Shown: piece after piece, positions 34,874 to 43,128 of the stretch
How the letters are laid out: every line of letters begins with the position of its first letter
Position numbering within the stretch: position 1 is the stretch's first letter
Made by a program: the position numbers and the translations under genes
The notes under the pieces: model-generated
Database searches by the model: none
What the model was told of the DNA's origin: nothing
Seen by the model: only the letters and a program-made list of their open reading frames with translations
Source of the DNA: Pseudonocardia sp. EC080619-01
GTDB lineage: Bacteria > Actinomycetota > Actinomycetes > Mycobacteriales > Pseudonocardiaceae
Assembly (NCBI RefSeq): GCF_001420995.1
Contig: NZ_CP012184.1
Span: 2,588,501 to 2,652,500, forward strand
Direction of reading: 5' to 3'
DNA: 64,000 bases

Positions 34874-37486
34874 GTGCCGCACGTCCCTCCCGAGGCCGTG
34901 CTGCGCGCCGCGCTGGACCGCGAGCTCGACCGGGGCGCCGCGGCCGACCTCACCCTGGTCTCCGCCCCGGCCGGGTACGGCAAGACGTTGCTGCTCGCGG
35001 CCTGGGCACGGGACGACCCGACGGTCGACACGGCCTGGGTCACCGTCGACCGGGACGACAACAAGCCGAGCCGGCTGTGGGCGTCGGTCGTGGCGGCGAT
35101 CGCGGGCTGCCCGTCGGTACCCCCGGACAGCCGTCTGCGAGCCCCGTGGGCATGGCGGCCGGGAGCCCTGCCCGAGCTCGTCGCCGATCTCGCCGCAGCG
35201 CTGGCCGCCCTCCCGGGCCCGCTCCGCCTGGTCCTCGACGACGTCCACGAGCTCGTCGACCCGGACGCCGTGCACGGCGTCCGGATCCTCACCCGGGTGA
35301 AGCCGCCGAACGTCCATCTCGTCCTCGCGAGCCGGTTCGACCCACCGCTGTCGCTGCCCCGGCTGCGTCTGGGCGGCCGGGTCCGGGAGCTGCGTGCCGA
35401 CGACCTGGCCTTCACCCGCCGCGAGGCGGCGGCCCTGCTGGAGCAGTCGGGCCTGCACCTGACCCCGTCCCAGGTCGAGGTGCTCCACACCCGGACCGGC
35501 GGGTGGGTCGCGGGGCTGCGGCTCGCCGCGCTCGGCCTCGAGAAGGCCCCCGACCGGACGGCGTTCCTGGCCCAGTTCTCCGGGGACGACCGCTCGGTGG
35601 GCGACTACCTCGTCGGCGAGATCCTCTCCGGCCTGCCCGACGACGTGCGCGAGTTCCTACGGGTGATCAGCATCTGCAACCCGGTCCCGACCGGGCTCGC
35701 CGCCGAGCTGTCCGGCCTGGACGACGCCGGCAGCGTGCTCGACCGGCTCGAACACCGGACCTCGCTGCTCTCCACCGCCGGGCAACACCCCGCCGTGTAC
35801 CGGATCCAGGAGCTCCTGCGCACCCATCTGGCCGCCGACCTGGAGCGCCAGGGCGAGCGCCGGGTCGCGGACCTGCATGCGGTGGCCGCGCGCTGGTGGG
35901 CCGGTCAGGACGCCCCCGGCGCCGCCCTGGAGCACGCCGTCCTGACCGGTGACCCCGCGCTCGTCGTCGAGCTGCTGCACCGGTTCGCCGTGCCGCTGCT
36001 GCTCCGCGGGGACCTCCGCCCGCTGCGCCGAGCGCTCTCGTTCGCGGGCACCGACGCGTGCGGCCCGCGGCTCTCGCTCGCCTCGGCACTCGGGCACCTC
36101 ACCGACGGCGACCTGCCCGCCGCCCGCGACGACCTGGACGCGGCCCGGCGCAGCCCTCCCGACGGCGACGACCCCGTGGAGCTCGGCGTCCTCCGCGCGG
36201 TCGCCGAGCAGTTCGGCGCCGGGGAGCCCGGCACGGCCCCGGACCCGCTCCCCGCCGGCGCCCCGCAACCCGGCGACCCACAGCCCGGCCACCCGCAGCC
36301 CGACGACCCGCTGCCCGGTGACCCCGGCACGGCGGCGCTGGCCCGGCTCAGCCGTGGCCGGGCCCTGCTGGGCGACGACCGCGAGGGGGCGCACGCCGAG
36401 CTGGACGCCGCACTGTCACTCGGCCGCCGGCACGGCTTCGACCACCTGCGGGCGGTGTCGCTGGCCCTGCTCGGTGTCGTCGCGGCCGGCGACGGCGACC
36501 TGCCCACGACGCGGGCGGTGTGCCGGGAGGCCCTGATCCTCGCCGACGACCACGGGTGGGGCGGCACGGCGCTGCCCACGACGGCCCGGGCGCTGCTGTC
36601 CTACGCCGAGCTCATGGCCTGCGAGACCGCGGACGCCGAGCGCATCGCCGCCGAGGGGCTCACCGAGGGAGCGGGCTCGGCGTCGCCCGCGGTCCGGTTC
36701 GCGTTGCAGGCGGTCCACGGCGCCGCCACCTTCGACCTCGGGGACCGCGCGCGGGGCCTGACGGAGCTGCAGCGGGCCCGTGCCGACTTCGGCACCCACG
36801 GCATCGGGGCCGAGCAGGCCGCGGCGCTCGCGATGCTGGAGTGCCGGCTGGCGCTCCTGCTCGGGCACCCGGCCGCCGCGCAGAGCGCGCTCGCGTGGGC
36901 GGCGCAACGGACCGGCGACTGCGGCGAGCTCGTGACGATGCGCGCCTGGACCGAGTCGGCCGGCCGCCACCGGGGGCGGGCGCGGGCCCTGGTCCGGCCC
37001 GTCCTCGACGGGTCGGTCCCGGTCCTGCTGCCCGCCACCGTGGTGGACGCCTGGCTCCTGGAGACCTCGATCGCGATGGCGGCCGACGAGCGGCTCGCCG
37101 CGCGGCACGCACTGCAGACCGCGCTCGCCTGGGCCGGACCGCTCGGCACGATCCGCCCGTTCGCCGTCGCCGAACCGGGTGTCCACGAGCTGCTGGTCCA
37201 TCAGCTCGGCAGCTTCGGCAGCCACAACGAGATCGCGAGGCGCGCGCTCGACGCGGGTCTCGGCCGGACGCCGCAGCAGGCGTTGCTGAGCGACCGGGAG
37301 ATCACGGTCCTCGAGCTGCTGCCCTCCCTGCTCTCGCTCGACGACATCGCCGCGGACCTCACCGTCTCGGTGAACACGGTCAAGAGCCACGTGCGGTCGA
37401 TCTACGCGAAGCTCGGGGTGAGCAACCGCAGGCTCGCGGTGGTCGCGGCGCACGAGCGCGGCCTGATCGACAGCGGGCACCGCTGA
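34874..37486 (+). CDS. large ATP-binding LuxR family regulator (MalT/LAL type)
   Basis: At least 870 residues. An N-terminal STAND-type ATPase has Walker A APAGYGKTLLL (near residue 32) and Walker B LRLVLDDVHEL. A helical-repeat sensor middle follows, then a C-terminal LuxR helix-turn-helix (LLSDREITVLELLPSL through VNTVKSHVRSIYAKLGVSNR). Such proteins assemble on inducer and ATP binding to activate promoters. GTG 34874 is given, but the frame is open further upstream (a PAVKITVPHVPP-like start is typical), and a CTG at 34814 behind GGGAG is possible. A Pro-rich pentapeptide repeat interrupts the sensor region. Confidence 0.85.
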   Translation: MPHVPPEAVLRAALDRELDRGAAADLTLVSAPAGYGKTLLLAAWARDDPTVDTAWVTVDRDDNKPSRLWASVVAAIAGCPSVPPDSRLRAPWAWRPGALPELVADLAAALAALPGPLRLVLDDVHELVDPDAVHGVRILTRVKPPNVHLVLASRFDPPLSLPRLRLGGRVRELRADDLAFTRREAAALLEQSGLHLTPSQVEVLHTRTGGWVAGLRLAALGLEKAPDRTAFLAQFSGDDRSVGDYLVGEILSGLPDDVREFLRVISICNPVPTGLAAELSGLDDAGSVLDRLEHRTSLLSTAGQHPAVYRIQELLRTHLAADLERQGERRVADLHAVAARWWAGQDAPGAALEHAVLTGDPALVVELLHRFAVPLLLRGDLRPLRRALSFAGTDACGPRLSLASALGHLTDGDLPAARDDLDAARRSPPDGDDPVELGVLRAVAEQFGAGEPGTAPDPLPAGAPQPGDPQPGHPQPDDPLPGDPGTAALARLSRGRALLGDDREGAHAELDAALSLGRRHGFDHLRAVSLALLGVVAAGDGDLPTTRAVCREALILADDHGWGGTALPTTARALLSYAELMACETADAERIAAEGLTEGAGSASPAVRFALQAVHGAATFDLGDRARGLTELQRARADFGTHGIGAEQAAALAMLECRLALLLGHPAAAQSALAWAAQRTGDCGELVTMRAWTESAGRHRGRARALVRPVLDGSVPVLLPATVVDAWLLETSIAMAADERLAARHALQTALAWAGPLGTIRPFAVAEPGVHELLVHQLGSFGSHNEIARRALDAGLGRTPQQALLSDREITVLELLPSLLSLDDIAADLTVSVNTVKSHVRSIYAKLGVSNRRLAVVAAHERGLIDSGHR
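36266..36325 (+). repeat. 15-bp in-frame minisatellite inside the LuxR gene
   Basis: Four 15-bp units encode QPGDP, QPGHP, QPDDP and LPGDP. The unit is a multiple of three, so copy changes would alter only the length of this Pro-rich linker. Confidence 0.9.
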
Positions 37487-37584
37487 CGCCCGGTGCTCAT
37501 CCGGCACGGGCGATGACTCGCGGGGCCGCGGGCGGCGAGCCTCGGCCGTCCAGACCGGGGCGCGCGCGGACGGGAGCATCGGCG

Positions 37585-37857
37585 ATGGCGCGGTACGAGG
37601 TGTGTGTGAACGGGCGGCTGTCCGGGCCGGCGCGGAGCGCGTTCGGAGCGCTCGAGGTGCGGACCGTGCCGTCACACACGACGTTGCTCGGGGTCTTCCC
37701 CGAGCAGGCCGACCTGCACTCCCTGTTGGAGCTCTGCAGTGACCTGGGCCTGGAGGTGCTCTCGTTGCAGCGCATCTCACCCCTGCCGGGTGAGGAGGAA
37801 TCGGAGCCGGACGACGACCCTCGTCGGGACGACGTGCCCGCTGTCCGGGAGGTTTGA
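37585..37857 (+). CDS. small conserved protein, paralogue of the 29.1-kb gene product
   Basis: 90 residues. The first 65 (YEVCVNGRLSGPARSAF, TTLLGVFPEQADLHSLLEL, LGLEVLSLQRI) match the 68-residue protein at 29058-29264. A 20-residue acidic tail (EEESEPDDDP) is extra. GGGAG precedes the ATG. It ends one base before the ATG of the next gene, implying one transcript with the DUF7144-like membrane protein. Function unknown. Confidence 0.72.
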   Translation: MARYEVCVNGRLSGPARSAFGALEVRTVPSHTTLLGVFPEQADLHSLLELCSDLGLEVLSLQRISPLPGEEESEPDDDPRRDDVPAVREV

Positions 37858-37858
37858 C

Positions 37859-38302
37859 ATGTCTCTGTCCGAGAAGGCCGCGACCACCGCCGGGGAGGCG
37901 ACCGCGCGGCCGCACCATCGCGAGGGGTGGAGGACCGGTCTCGCGTTCTTCGCCGGGATCATCATGATCGTCGCCGGTGTGTTCGGCGCGATCCAGGGAC
38001 TCGTGGGGCTGTTCCGCAACGAGGTCTACGTGATCGGCCCCGAGTACGTCTTCTCCTTCGACCTGACGACGTGGGGCTGGGTGCACCTGATCGTCGGGGT
38101 CGTCGTGGCGCTGGCCGGCTGCGCCGTGCTCGCGGGCCAGACCTGGGGCCGGGTGGTCGGGATCGTGGTCGTGATCCTGAGCATGGTCGCGAACTTCCTG
38201 TTCATCCCGCTGTACCCGCTCTGGTCGCTGCTGATCATCACGCTGGACGTCTTCGTCATCGCGGCGCTCTGCACCTACACCCGGGAGCCCGACACGACGT
38301 GA
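37859..38302 (+). CDS. DUF7144-like four-helix membrane protein
   Basis: 147 residues. A hydrophilic N-terminus is followed by four transmembrane helices (LAFFAGIIMIVAGVFGAIQ, WGWVHLIVGVVVALAGCAVL, GIVVVILSMVANFLFIPLY, LLIITLDVFVIAALCTY). The pattern matches small actinobacterial membrane proteins now grouped as DUF7144, as I recall; function unknown. GGGAGG lies about 6 bases before the ATG. Confidence 0.72.
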   Translation: MSLSEKAATTAGEATARPHHREGWRTGLAFFAGIIMIVAGVFGAIQGLVGLFRNEVYVIGPEYVFSFDLTTWGWVHLIVGVVVALAGCAVLAGQTWGRVVGIVVVILSMVANFLFIPLYPLWSLLIITLDVFVIAALCTYTREPDTT

Positions 38303-38336
38303 GGCAGGGGCGTCACGGACGCCCGCCCCACCAGCC

Positions 38337-38375
38337 GATCCGGCCCCGACCGGCACGAACGGTCCGGGCCGGATC
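38337..38375 (+). terminator. long hairpin terminator
   Basis: GATCCGGCCC and GGGCCGGATC form a 10-bp outer stem with a further ACCG/CGGT inner pair after a 2-base bulge. A smaller stem (GGGCGT/ACGCCC, 38308-38324) precedes it. Together they insulate the upstream genes from the cupin operon. Confidence 0.65.
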
Positions 38376-38444
38376 TCCCGCGTCCGGGGCCACCCCGCCG
38401 CCGGACGGACCATTGCCGCCGTGACTACCCGCTGCTACTGTCCA

Positions 38445-38469
38445 TTAAACGGTTAAGTTAACCGTTTAA
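38445..38469. promoter_or_regulatory. 25-bp perfect palindrome, probable LacI-type operator
   Basis: The two 12-bp arms TTAAACGGTTAA and TTAACCGTTTAA flank a single G. Each arm is itself a near-palindrome around a central CG, the hallmark of LacI-family half sites, giving two sites with centres 13 bp apart. It lies 30 bp before the cupin start, and a LacI regulator gene closes the cluster 3.5 kb away. Confidence 0.75.
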
Positions 38470-38498
38470 GTTCAGACCTACTGCGGAAGGACGGCAGG

Positions 38499-39035
38499 GT
38501 GTCCACACCGATCGAGGACGCGGTCAAGCCCTACGACGGGCCGAGGCTCTACGGGATGGTCGACGACATGATCACCCCGGGTGCGCTCGACCTGGACTGC
38601 GACGAACGACTCTGGGTCCCGCAGGGCGAGCACTCGCCCGGGGTCGAGTTCCGGCCGCTGATGTTCCAGCCCGGGGAGGGCAAGTTCGTCAACCTGCTGC
38701 GCGTGCGCCGCCAGGGCGTCGTCTCCCGCCACCGGCACGCGGGTGCGGTGCAGGCGTTCACGCTGCGCGGGCGCTGGCACTACCTGGAGTACGACTGGTG
38801 GTCCGAGGAGGGCAGCTTCGCCTTCGAGCCCCCCGGCGACGTGCACACCCTCGAGGTGCCGTCCGACTGCCAGGAGATGATCACCCTCTTCATCACGACG
38901 GGTGCCTACATCTACGTGGACGCGGACTTCGGGATGCTCGGCATCGAGGACGTCTTCAGCAAGATCGACAAGACCCGCGAGCACTACCGCGACGTCGGTC
39001 TCGACGTCGCGCTCGTGGACGACCTGATCCGCTGA
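38499..39035 (+). CDS. cupin protein, 2,4'-dihydroxyacetophenone dioxygenase-like
   Basis: 178 residues forming one cupin barrel. Metal-binding residues are likely in SRHRHAGAVQAFTLRGRW (two His) and PGDVHTLEV (His). Spacing and the WHYLEYDW segment match 2,4'-dihydroxyacetophenone dioxygenase relatives, which cleave a C-C bond in aromatic ketones with O2; the actual substrate is unproven. The GTG start follows GGAAGGACGG. It is the first gene behind the 25-bp palindrome and is probably co-regulated with the transporter and SDR genes. Confidence 0.75.
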   Translation: MSTPIEDAVKPYDGPRLYGMVDDMITPGALDLDCDERLWVPQGEHSPGVEFRPLMFQPGEGKFVNLLRVRRQGVVSRHRHAGAVQAFTLRGRWHYLEYDWWSEEGSFAFEPPGDVHTLEVPSDCQEMITLFITTGAYIYVDADFGMLGIEDVFSKIDKTREHYRDVGLDVALVDDLIR

Positions 39036-39110
39036 CCCGCGGGGCCCGCGCCCCCTCCCCGGCGACGTCGCCGGTCCGCGTCACCCGAACTCCAGACGGG
39101 ATACACAGTC

Positions 39111-40466
39111 GTGTCCACTGACCACTCCCCCACCGCGCCCCCGCCACGCCAGTCGAGCGTCAAGGTCATCAAGGGTGCCGTGCTCGGCACGATCGTCGAG
39201 TACTACGACTTCGGCATCTACGGCTACATGGCCGCCCTGCTGAGCGTGCAGTTCTTCGCCTCCGAGGACCCCAACACCGCGCTGCTGGAGACGTTCGCCG
39301 CCTTCGCGGTGGCGTTCTTCCTGCGCATCCCCGGCGGCCTGTTCTTCGGGCACATCGGCGACCGCTACGGCCGCCGCACCGCGCTCACCTGGACGCTGCT
39401 GCTGATGGCGGGATCGACGCTGCTCATCGGGCTGCTCCCGACCTACGCGACGCTCGGCATCTGGGCGACGATGCTGCTGATCCTCTGCCGCTGCCTGCAG
39501 GGCTTCTCCGCCGGTGGCGAGGTGGGCGGGGCGAACGTGTTCGTCTCCGAGCACGCCCCCACCCGGTGGCGCGGCTTCCAGACCGCCCTGGTCATGGGCG
39601 GCATGTACCTGGGTTCGCTGGCGGCGTCGCTGACGGGCCTCGCGATCAGCTCGCTGTTCACCGAGCAGCAGGCGATCGACTGGGCCTGGCGGCTCCCGTT
39701 CCTGCTGAGCGCCGTCATCGGGATCATCGGCTTCTACATCCGCAACAACCTGCACGACTCCCCCGAGTTCACCGCGCTCAAGGAGGAGCAGCAGGTCAGC
39801 AGCCTGCCGATCACGACGCTGCTGCGGACGTCGTGGAAGACGATCGCACACCTCGTGGCCCTCTACGGGCTGTCCGCCGGTGGCTTCTACACCGCGTCCG
39901 TCTACACCGCCACCTACCTGCGGACGACCGCCGGGTTCTCCTCGACCGTGGCCTTCGTCAGCACGAGCCTCGCGCTGGTCCTCGGCATCCTCACCCTGCC
40001 GGTCGGCGGCTACCTCGCGGACCGGTTCGGCCGCCGCCCGGTCCTTCTGGCCGGTTCGGGCGCGGGCCTGGTCCTGGCGATCCCGATGTTCCAGCTCATG
40101 CAGCTCGGCTCGGTCGGGCTCGCGATGCTCGCCCAGTCGGTCTGCTTCGTCTGCGTGTCGGTCTTCAACAGCGCGCTGTTCGTGACCTTCTCCGAGAGGA
40201 TGCCGACCCGGGTGCGGTACACCGGCGTCGCCCTGGTCACCAACATCGCGAACTCGACGATGGGCGGCACCGCGCCCTTCATCGCGACCTTCCTTGTCGC
40301 GACCACCGCGAACCCGCTCTCACCGTCCTGGTTCTACGCGGCGACCGCACTGCTCTCGCTGGTGGCGGCACTGTTCCTGCGGGAGACCCGCGGCATCGAC
40401 CTCGCCGGCGTCGGGACCGGCCCGGCGCGCACCGCGGCCGGGGCAGGCCGGGGTGCGTCGTGCTGA
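39111..40466 (+). CDS. MFS transporter, metabolite:H+ symporter type
   Basis: 451 residues with 12 transmembrane helices. GTIVEYYDFGIYGYMAA in helix 1, GHIGDRYGRRTAL between helices 2 and 3, and LQGFSAGGEVGGANVFVSE in helix 4 identify the MHS group (ProP, ShiA and KgtP relatives), which imports organic acids or osmolytes with protons. In this operon it most likely imports the compound that the cupin and SDR enzymes process. The stop overlaps the next gene's GTG by 7 bases, indicating translational coupling. Confidence 0.88.
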   Translation: MSTDHSPTAPPPRQSSVKVIKGAVLGTIVEYYDFGIYGYMAALLSVQFFASEDPNTALLETFAAFAVAFFLRIPGGLFFGHIGDRYGRRTALTWTLLLMAGSTLLIGLLPTYATLGIWATMLLILCRCLQGFSAGGEVGGANVFVSEHAPTRWRGFQTALVMGGMYLGSLAASLTGLAISSLFTEQQAIDWAWRLPFLLSAVIGIIGFYIRNNLHDSPEFTALKEEQQVSSLPITTLLRTSWKTIAHLVALYGLSAGGFYTASVYTATYLRTTAGFSSTVAFVSTSLALVLGILTLPVGGYLADRFGRRPVLLAGSGAGLVLAIPMFQLMQLGSVGLAMLAQSVCFVCVSVFNSALFVTFSERMPTRVRYTGVALVTNIANSTMGGTAPFIATFLVATTANPLSPSWFYAATALLSLVAALFLRETRGIDLAGVGTGPARTAAGAGRGASC

Positions 40467-41197
40467 GCGCGACCGGGATCGCGGGCCGGAGCGCCCTGGT
40501 CACCGGCGCGGCCTCGGGCATCGGTCGGGCGACGGTGCTGGCACTCGCGCGCGACGGCGTGCGCGTCGTCGCCGTCGACCGGCAGCCGGTCGACGAGGTG
40601 TGCGCCGCCGTCGCCGCCCGGGGCGGGACCGCCGTCGGCGCCGTCGCCGACGTCGCCGACGACGCGTCGGTCGCGGCCGCCGTCGACCGCGCGGTCACCG
40701 GGTTCGGTGGCCTCGACATCGCCGTGCACTGCGCCGGGGTCGTGTCGGAGACCGCGATCGCGGACCTGGAACGCCCGGAGTGGGACCGACAGCTGGACGT
40801 CAACCTGACCGGCTCCTACGTCGTCTCCCGGACGGTCCTGCCGCACCTGGTGACGGCCGGGGCGGGCCGGCTGGTGCTGTTCTCCTCGATCGCCGCCCGG
40901 GTCGGCGGCGTCAACTCCGGGGCCGCCTACGTGGCGTCCAAGGGCGGGGTCGGGGCGCTCGGCAAGTGGCTGGCCCGCCGGTACGGGGGCGACGGCGTCA
41001 CCGTGAACATGATCGCGCCGGGCCCCGTGGACTCGCCGATGACCCACGGCCGGGACTACGCGCCGGAGGGCTATCCCGTCCCGCGGATGGGCACGCCCGA
41101 CGAGCTCGCCGCCGCCGTCGTCTTCCTGGTGTCCGACGCCGCCGCCTGGATCACCGGGCACACGCTCGACGTCAACGGCGGCATCTTCATGAACTGA
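40460..41197 (+). CDS. SDR family oxidoreductase
   Basis: 245 residues. TGAASGIG lies near residue 16, AGVVSE near 85, the Ser is in LFSSIAAR and the Tyr/Lys in YVASKGGVGAL. WITGHTLDVNGGIF at the end is typical of FabG-like SDRs acting on alcohol or ketone groups. The GTG 40460 start overlaps the transporter stop. Substrate unknown; with the following SDR it probably handles successive oxidations of the imported compound. Confidence 0.85.
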   Translation: MLSATGIAGRSALVTGAASGIGRATVLALARDGVRVVAVDRQPVDEVCAAVAARGGTAVGAVADVADDASVAAAVDRAVTGFGGLDIAVHCAGVVSETAIADLERPEWDRQLDVNLTGSYVVSRTVLPHLVTAGAGRLVLFSSIAARVGGVNSGAAYVASKGGVGALGKWLARRYGGDGVTVNMIAPGPVDSPMTHGRDYAPEGYPVPRMGTPDELAAAVVFLVSDAAAWITGHTLDVNGGIFMN

Positions 41198-41234
41198 CGT
41201 GGCCGTCCGGCCCCGTCGAGAGGAGCGGATCGAA

Positions 41235-42011
41235 ATGGGATGGGCCCTGGTGACCGGCGGTGCGACCGGTATCGGTGCGGCCACGGTGGAACTGCTGGCG
41301 ACGGGCGGGACCGACGTCGTCTGCGCGGGCATCGACGAGCGGGCCGCGGCCGGGCTGGCGGCGGAACTGGAGGGGAAGGGGCTCCCCGGACGGGTGCGGC
41401 CGGCCCGCGTCGACGTCAGCGACGTGGCCTCGGTCCGGGCGTTGTTCGCCGGGCTCGACGAGGCGGGGATCCTGCCGGAACAGCTCGTCAACTGCGCCGG
41501 GCTCAACCGCCGCGAGCGGGCGCAGGACGTCCTCGAGGAGAGCTGGACGACCGTCGTCGACGTCAACCTCCACGGAACGTTCGAGGTGTGCCGTGCGTTC
41601 GCGGACCGGCTGGTCGCGGCGGGCCGTCCCGGGCGGATCGTGAACATCACCTCGATGCTGGCGCACTACGGGGCACCGGGTTTCGCCTCGTACGCCGCGT
41701 CGAAGGGCGGTGTGCTGGCGCTGACGCGGACCCTCGCCGTGGAGTGGGCCCCGCACGGGATCCGGGTCAACGCCGTGAGCCCCGGCTACGTCGCGACCCC
41801 GCTCGCCGCGTCGCTGCTCGTCTCGGGCCGGTTCGCCGAGGAGATCAGGGCGCGGACGCCGATGGGCCGGATCGGGTCGGTCGAGGACGTCGCGCCGGTG
41901 ATCCGGTTCCTGCTCGGCGACGACTCGCGGTTCGTGACCGGCCAGGTCATCCCGGTCGACGGGGGGATCACCGCGGGGGACCTGCGGCTCGGCCCGACCG
42001 GCCTGCAGTGA
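41235..42011 (+). CDS. SDR family oxidoreductase
   Basis: 258 residues. TGGATGIGAAT is the cofactor site, NCAGLNR marks the fourth strand, the Ser is in NITSMLAH and the Tyr/Lys in YAASKGGVLAL. FVTGQVIPVDGGI closes a FabG-like fold. GAGAGGAG lies about 7 bases before ATG 41235. It is the last gene of the cupin operon, 14 bp from the convergent LacI gene. Confidence 0.87.
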   Translation: MGWALVTGGATGIGAATVELLATGGTDVVCAGIDERAAAGLAAELEGKGLPGRVRPARVDVSDVASVRALFAGLDEAGILPEQLVNCAGLNRRERAQDVLEESWTTVVDVNLHGTFEVCRAFADRLVAAGRPGRIVNITSMLAHYGAPGFASYAASKGGVLALTRTLAVEWAPHGIRVNAVSPGYVATPLAASLLVSGRFAEEIRARTPMGRIGSVEDVAPVIRFLLGDDSRFVTGQVIPVDGGITAGDLRLGPTGLQ

Positions 42012-42025
42012 CGGCGTCGTAGCCG

Positions 42026-43090
42026 TCAGGTGGCCGCCCGGCCCGCCCGGGCCGGGCGGGCCGCCGGGGCGCCGCCCTCCCCGGTGGAGTCCCGCAGGAC
42101 GATCTCGTAGGGCAGCATCCGCCGGATCGGCGGGCCGTCGGCCCCCTCGATCCGGTCGATCAGCATCGTCGCCGCGCACTCCCCCATGACCCGGCGCGGC
42201 GCGTTCACCGTGCTCAGCTGCAGCGGTCCGGCGCTGGCGATGCCGGTGCCGTCGAAGCCGGTGATCGCGAGGTCGCCGGGTACGGACAGCCCCGCCTCCC
42301 GGGCGTGGTCCCAGGCACCGACGGCGATCACGTCGCTGGCGCAGAGCAGGAGGTCGGTGCCGGGGTGCCGGTCGAGCACGTCCCGGGCGCGGGTGACGCC
42401 GGCCTCGCGGGTCAGCGGCCCCCAGACGTCGTCCGGGTTGACGGGCTCGATGCCGCGCTCCGCCAGCGCCTCCCGGAACCCGGCGACGCGGTTCCGCGCC
42501 ACCACGGACTCCCGGACACCGCTGAGGATCGCGACCGAACGCCGCCCGCCGGCGAGCACCTGCGCGGCGAGCTCGCGGGCGGCGGCCCGGTCGTCGATGC
42601 CGACCCAGTCGTTCGGCACCTCGGTCAGCCCCCGGTAGGCCTGGACGCAGGCGACGCCGCGCTCGCGCAGCGAGGCGAGCAGCGGGATGTCCTCGACCGT
42701 CACCGAGGTGAGGATCAGTCCGCTGATGTTGCGGTCCACGTGCGAGAGCGCGACCTCGGTCTTGCGGTCCGAGGCCGTGCCGAGGTGGGAGACGAAGACC
42801 TCGTAGCCCCGCTCGGCGGCGGCGGACACGGCGGCGCCGGCGATCTCGGTGTAGACCGGGTTCTCGATGTTGTCGAGCAGGATCCCGATGACCTTGGCCG
42901 TCCCGGCGCGGAGGTCCTGGGCGATCCGGTTGGGACGGAACCGCAGCTCGGCGGCGATGTCGAGGATCTGCTGGCGCACGGCCGGGCTGACGCCGGGCAC
43001 ACCGTTCAGCGCGTAGGAGACGGCGGCCTTAGACACCCCGGCCCGGGCGGCGATGTCCGCGATCGTCACCCGCCGCCTGCCGTCCGCCAC
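42026..43090 (-). CDS. LacI family transcriptional regulator
   Basis: 354 residues. The N-terminal helix-turn-helix (TIADIAARAGVSKAAVSYAL) and hinge helix (PNRIAQDLRAGTAKVIG) precede a periplasmic-binding-type effector domain (GILLDNIENPVY, LLLCASDVIAVGA, ITGFDGTGIASAG). It is convergent with the cupin operon and the best candidate for binding the CG-centred palindrome in front of the cupin gene. The GTG start is at 43090. An effector related to the imported substrate is expected but not visible. Confidence 0.9.
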   Translation of the reverse strand: MADGRRRVTIADIAARAGVSKAAVSYALNGVPGVSPAVRQQILDIAAELRFRPNRIAQDLRAGTAKVIGILLDNIENPVYTEIAGAAVSAAAERGYEVFVSHLGTASDRKTEVALSHVDRNISGLILTSVTVEDIPLLASLRERGVACVQAYRGLTEVPNDWVGIDDRAAARELAAQVLAGGRRSVAILSGVRESVVARNRVAGFREALAERGIEPVNPDDVWGPLTREAGVTRARDVLDRHPGTDLLLCASDVIAVGAWDHAREAGLSVPGDLAITGFDGTGIASAGPLQLSTVNAPRRVMGECAATMLIDRIEGADGPPIRRMLPYEIVLRDSTGEGGAPAARPARAGRAAT

Positions 43091-43128
43091 GGCGTCGACG
43101 ATACCCGGCTGCCCGGGGTGCGCCCTGC

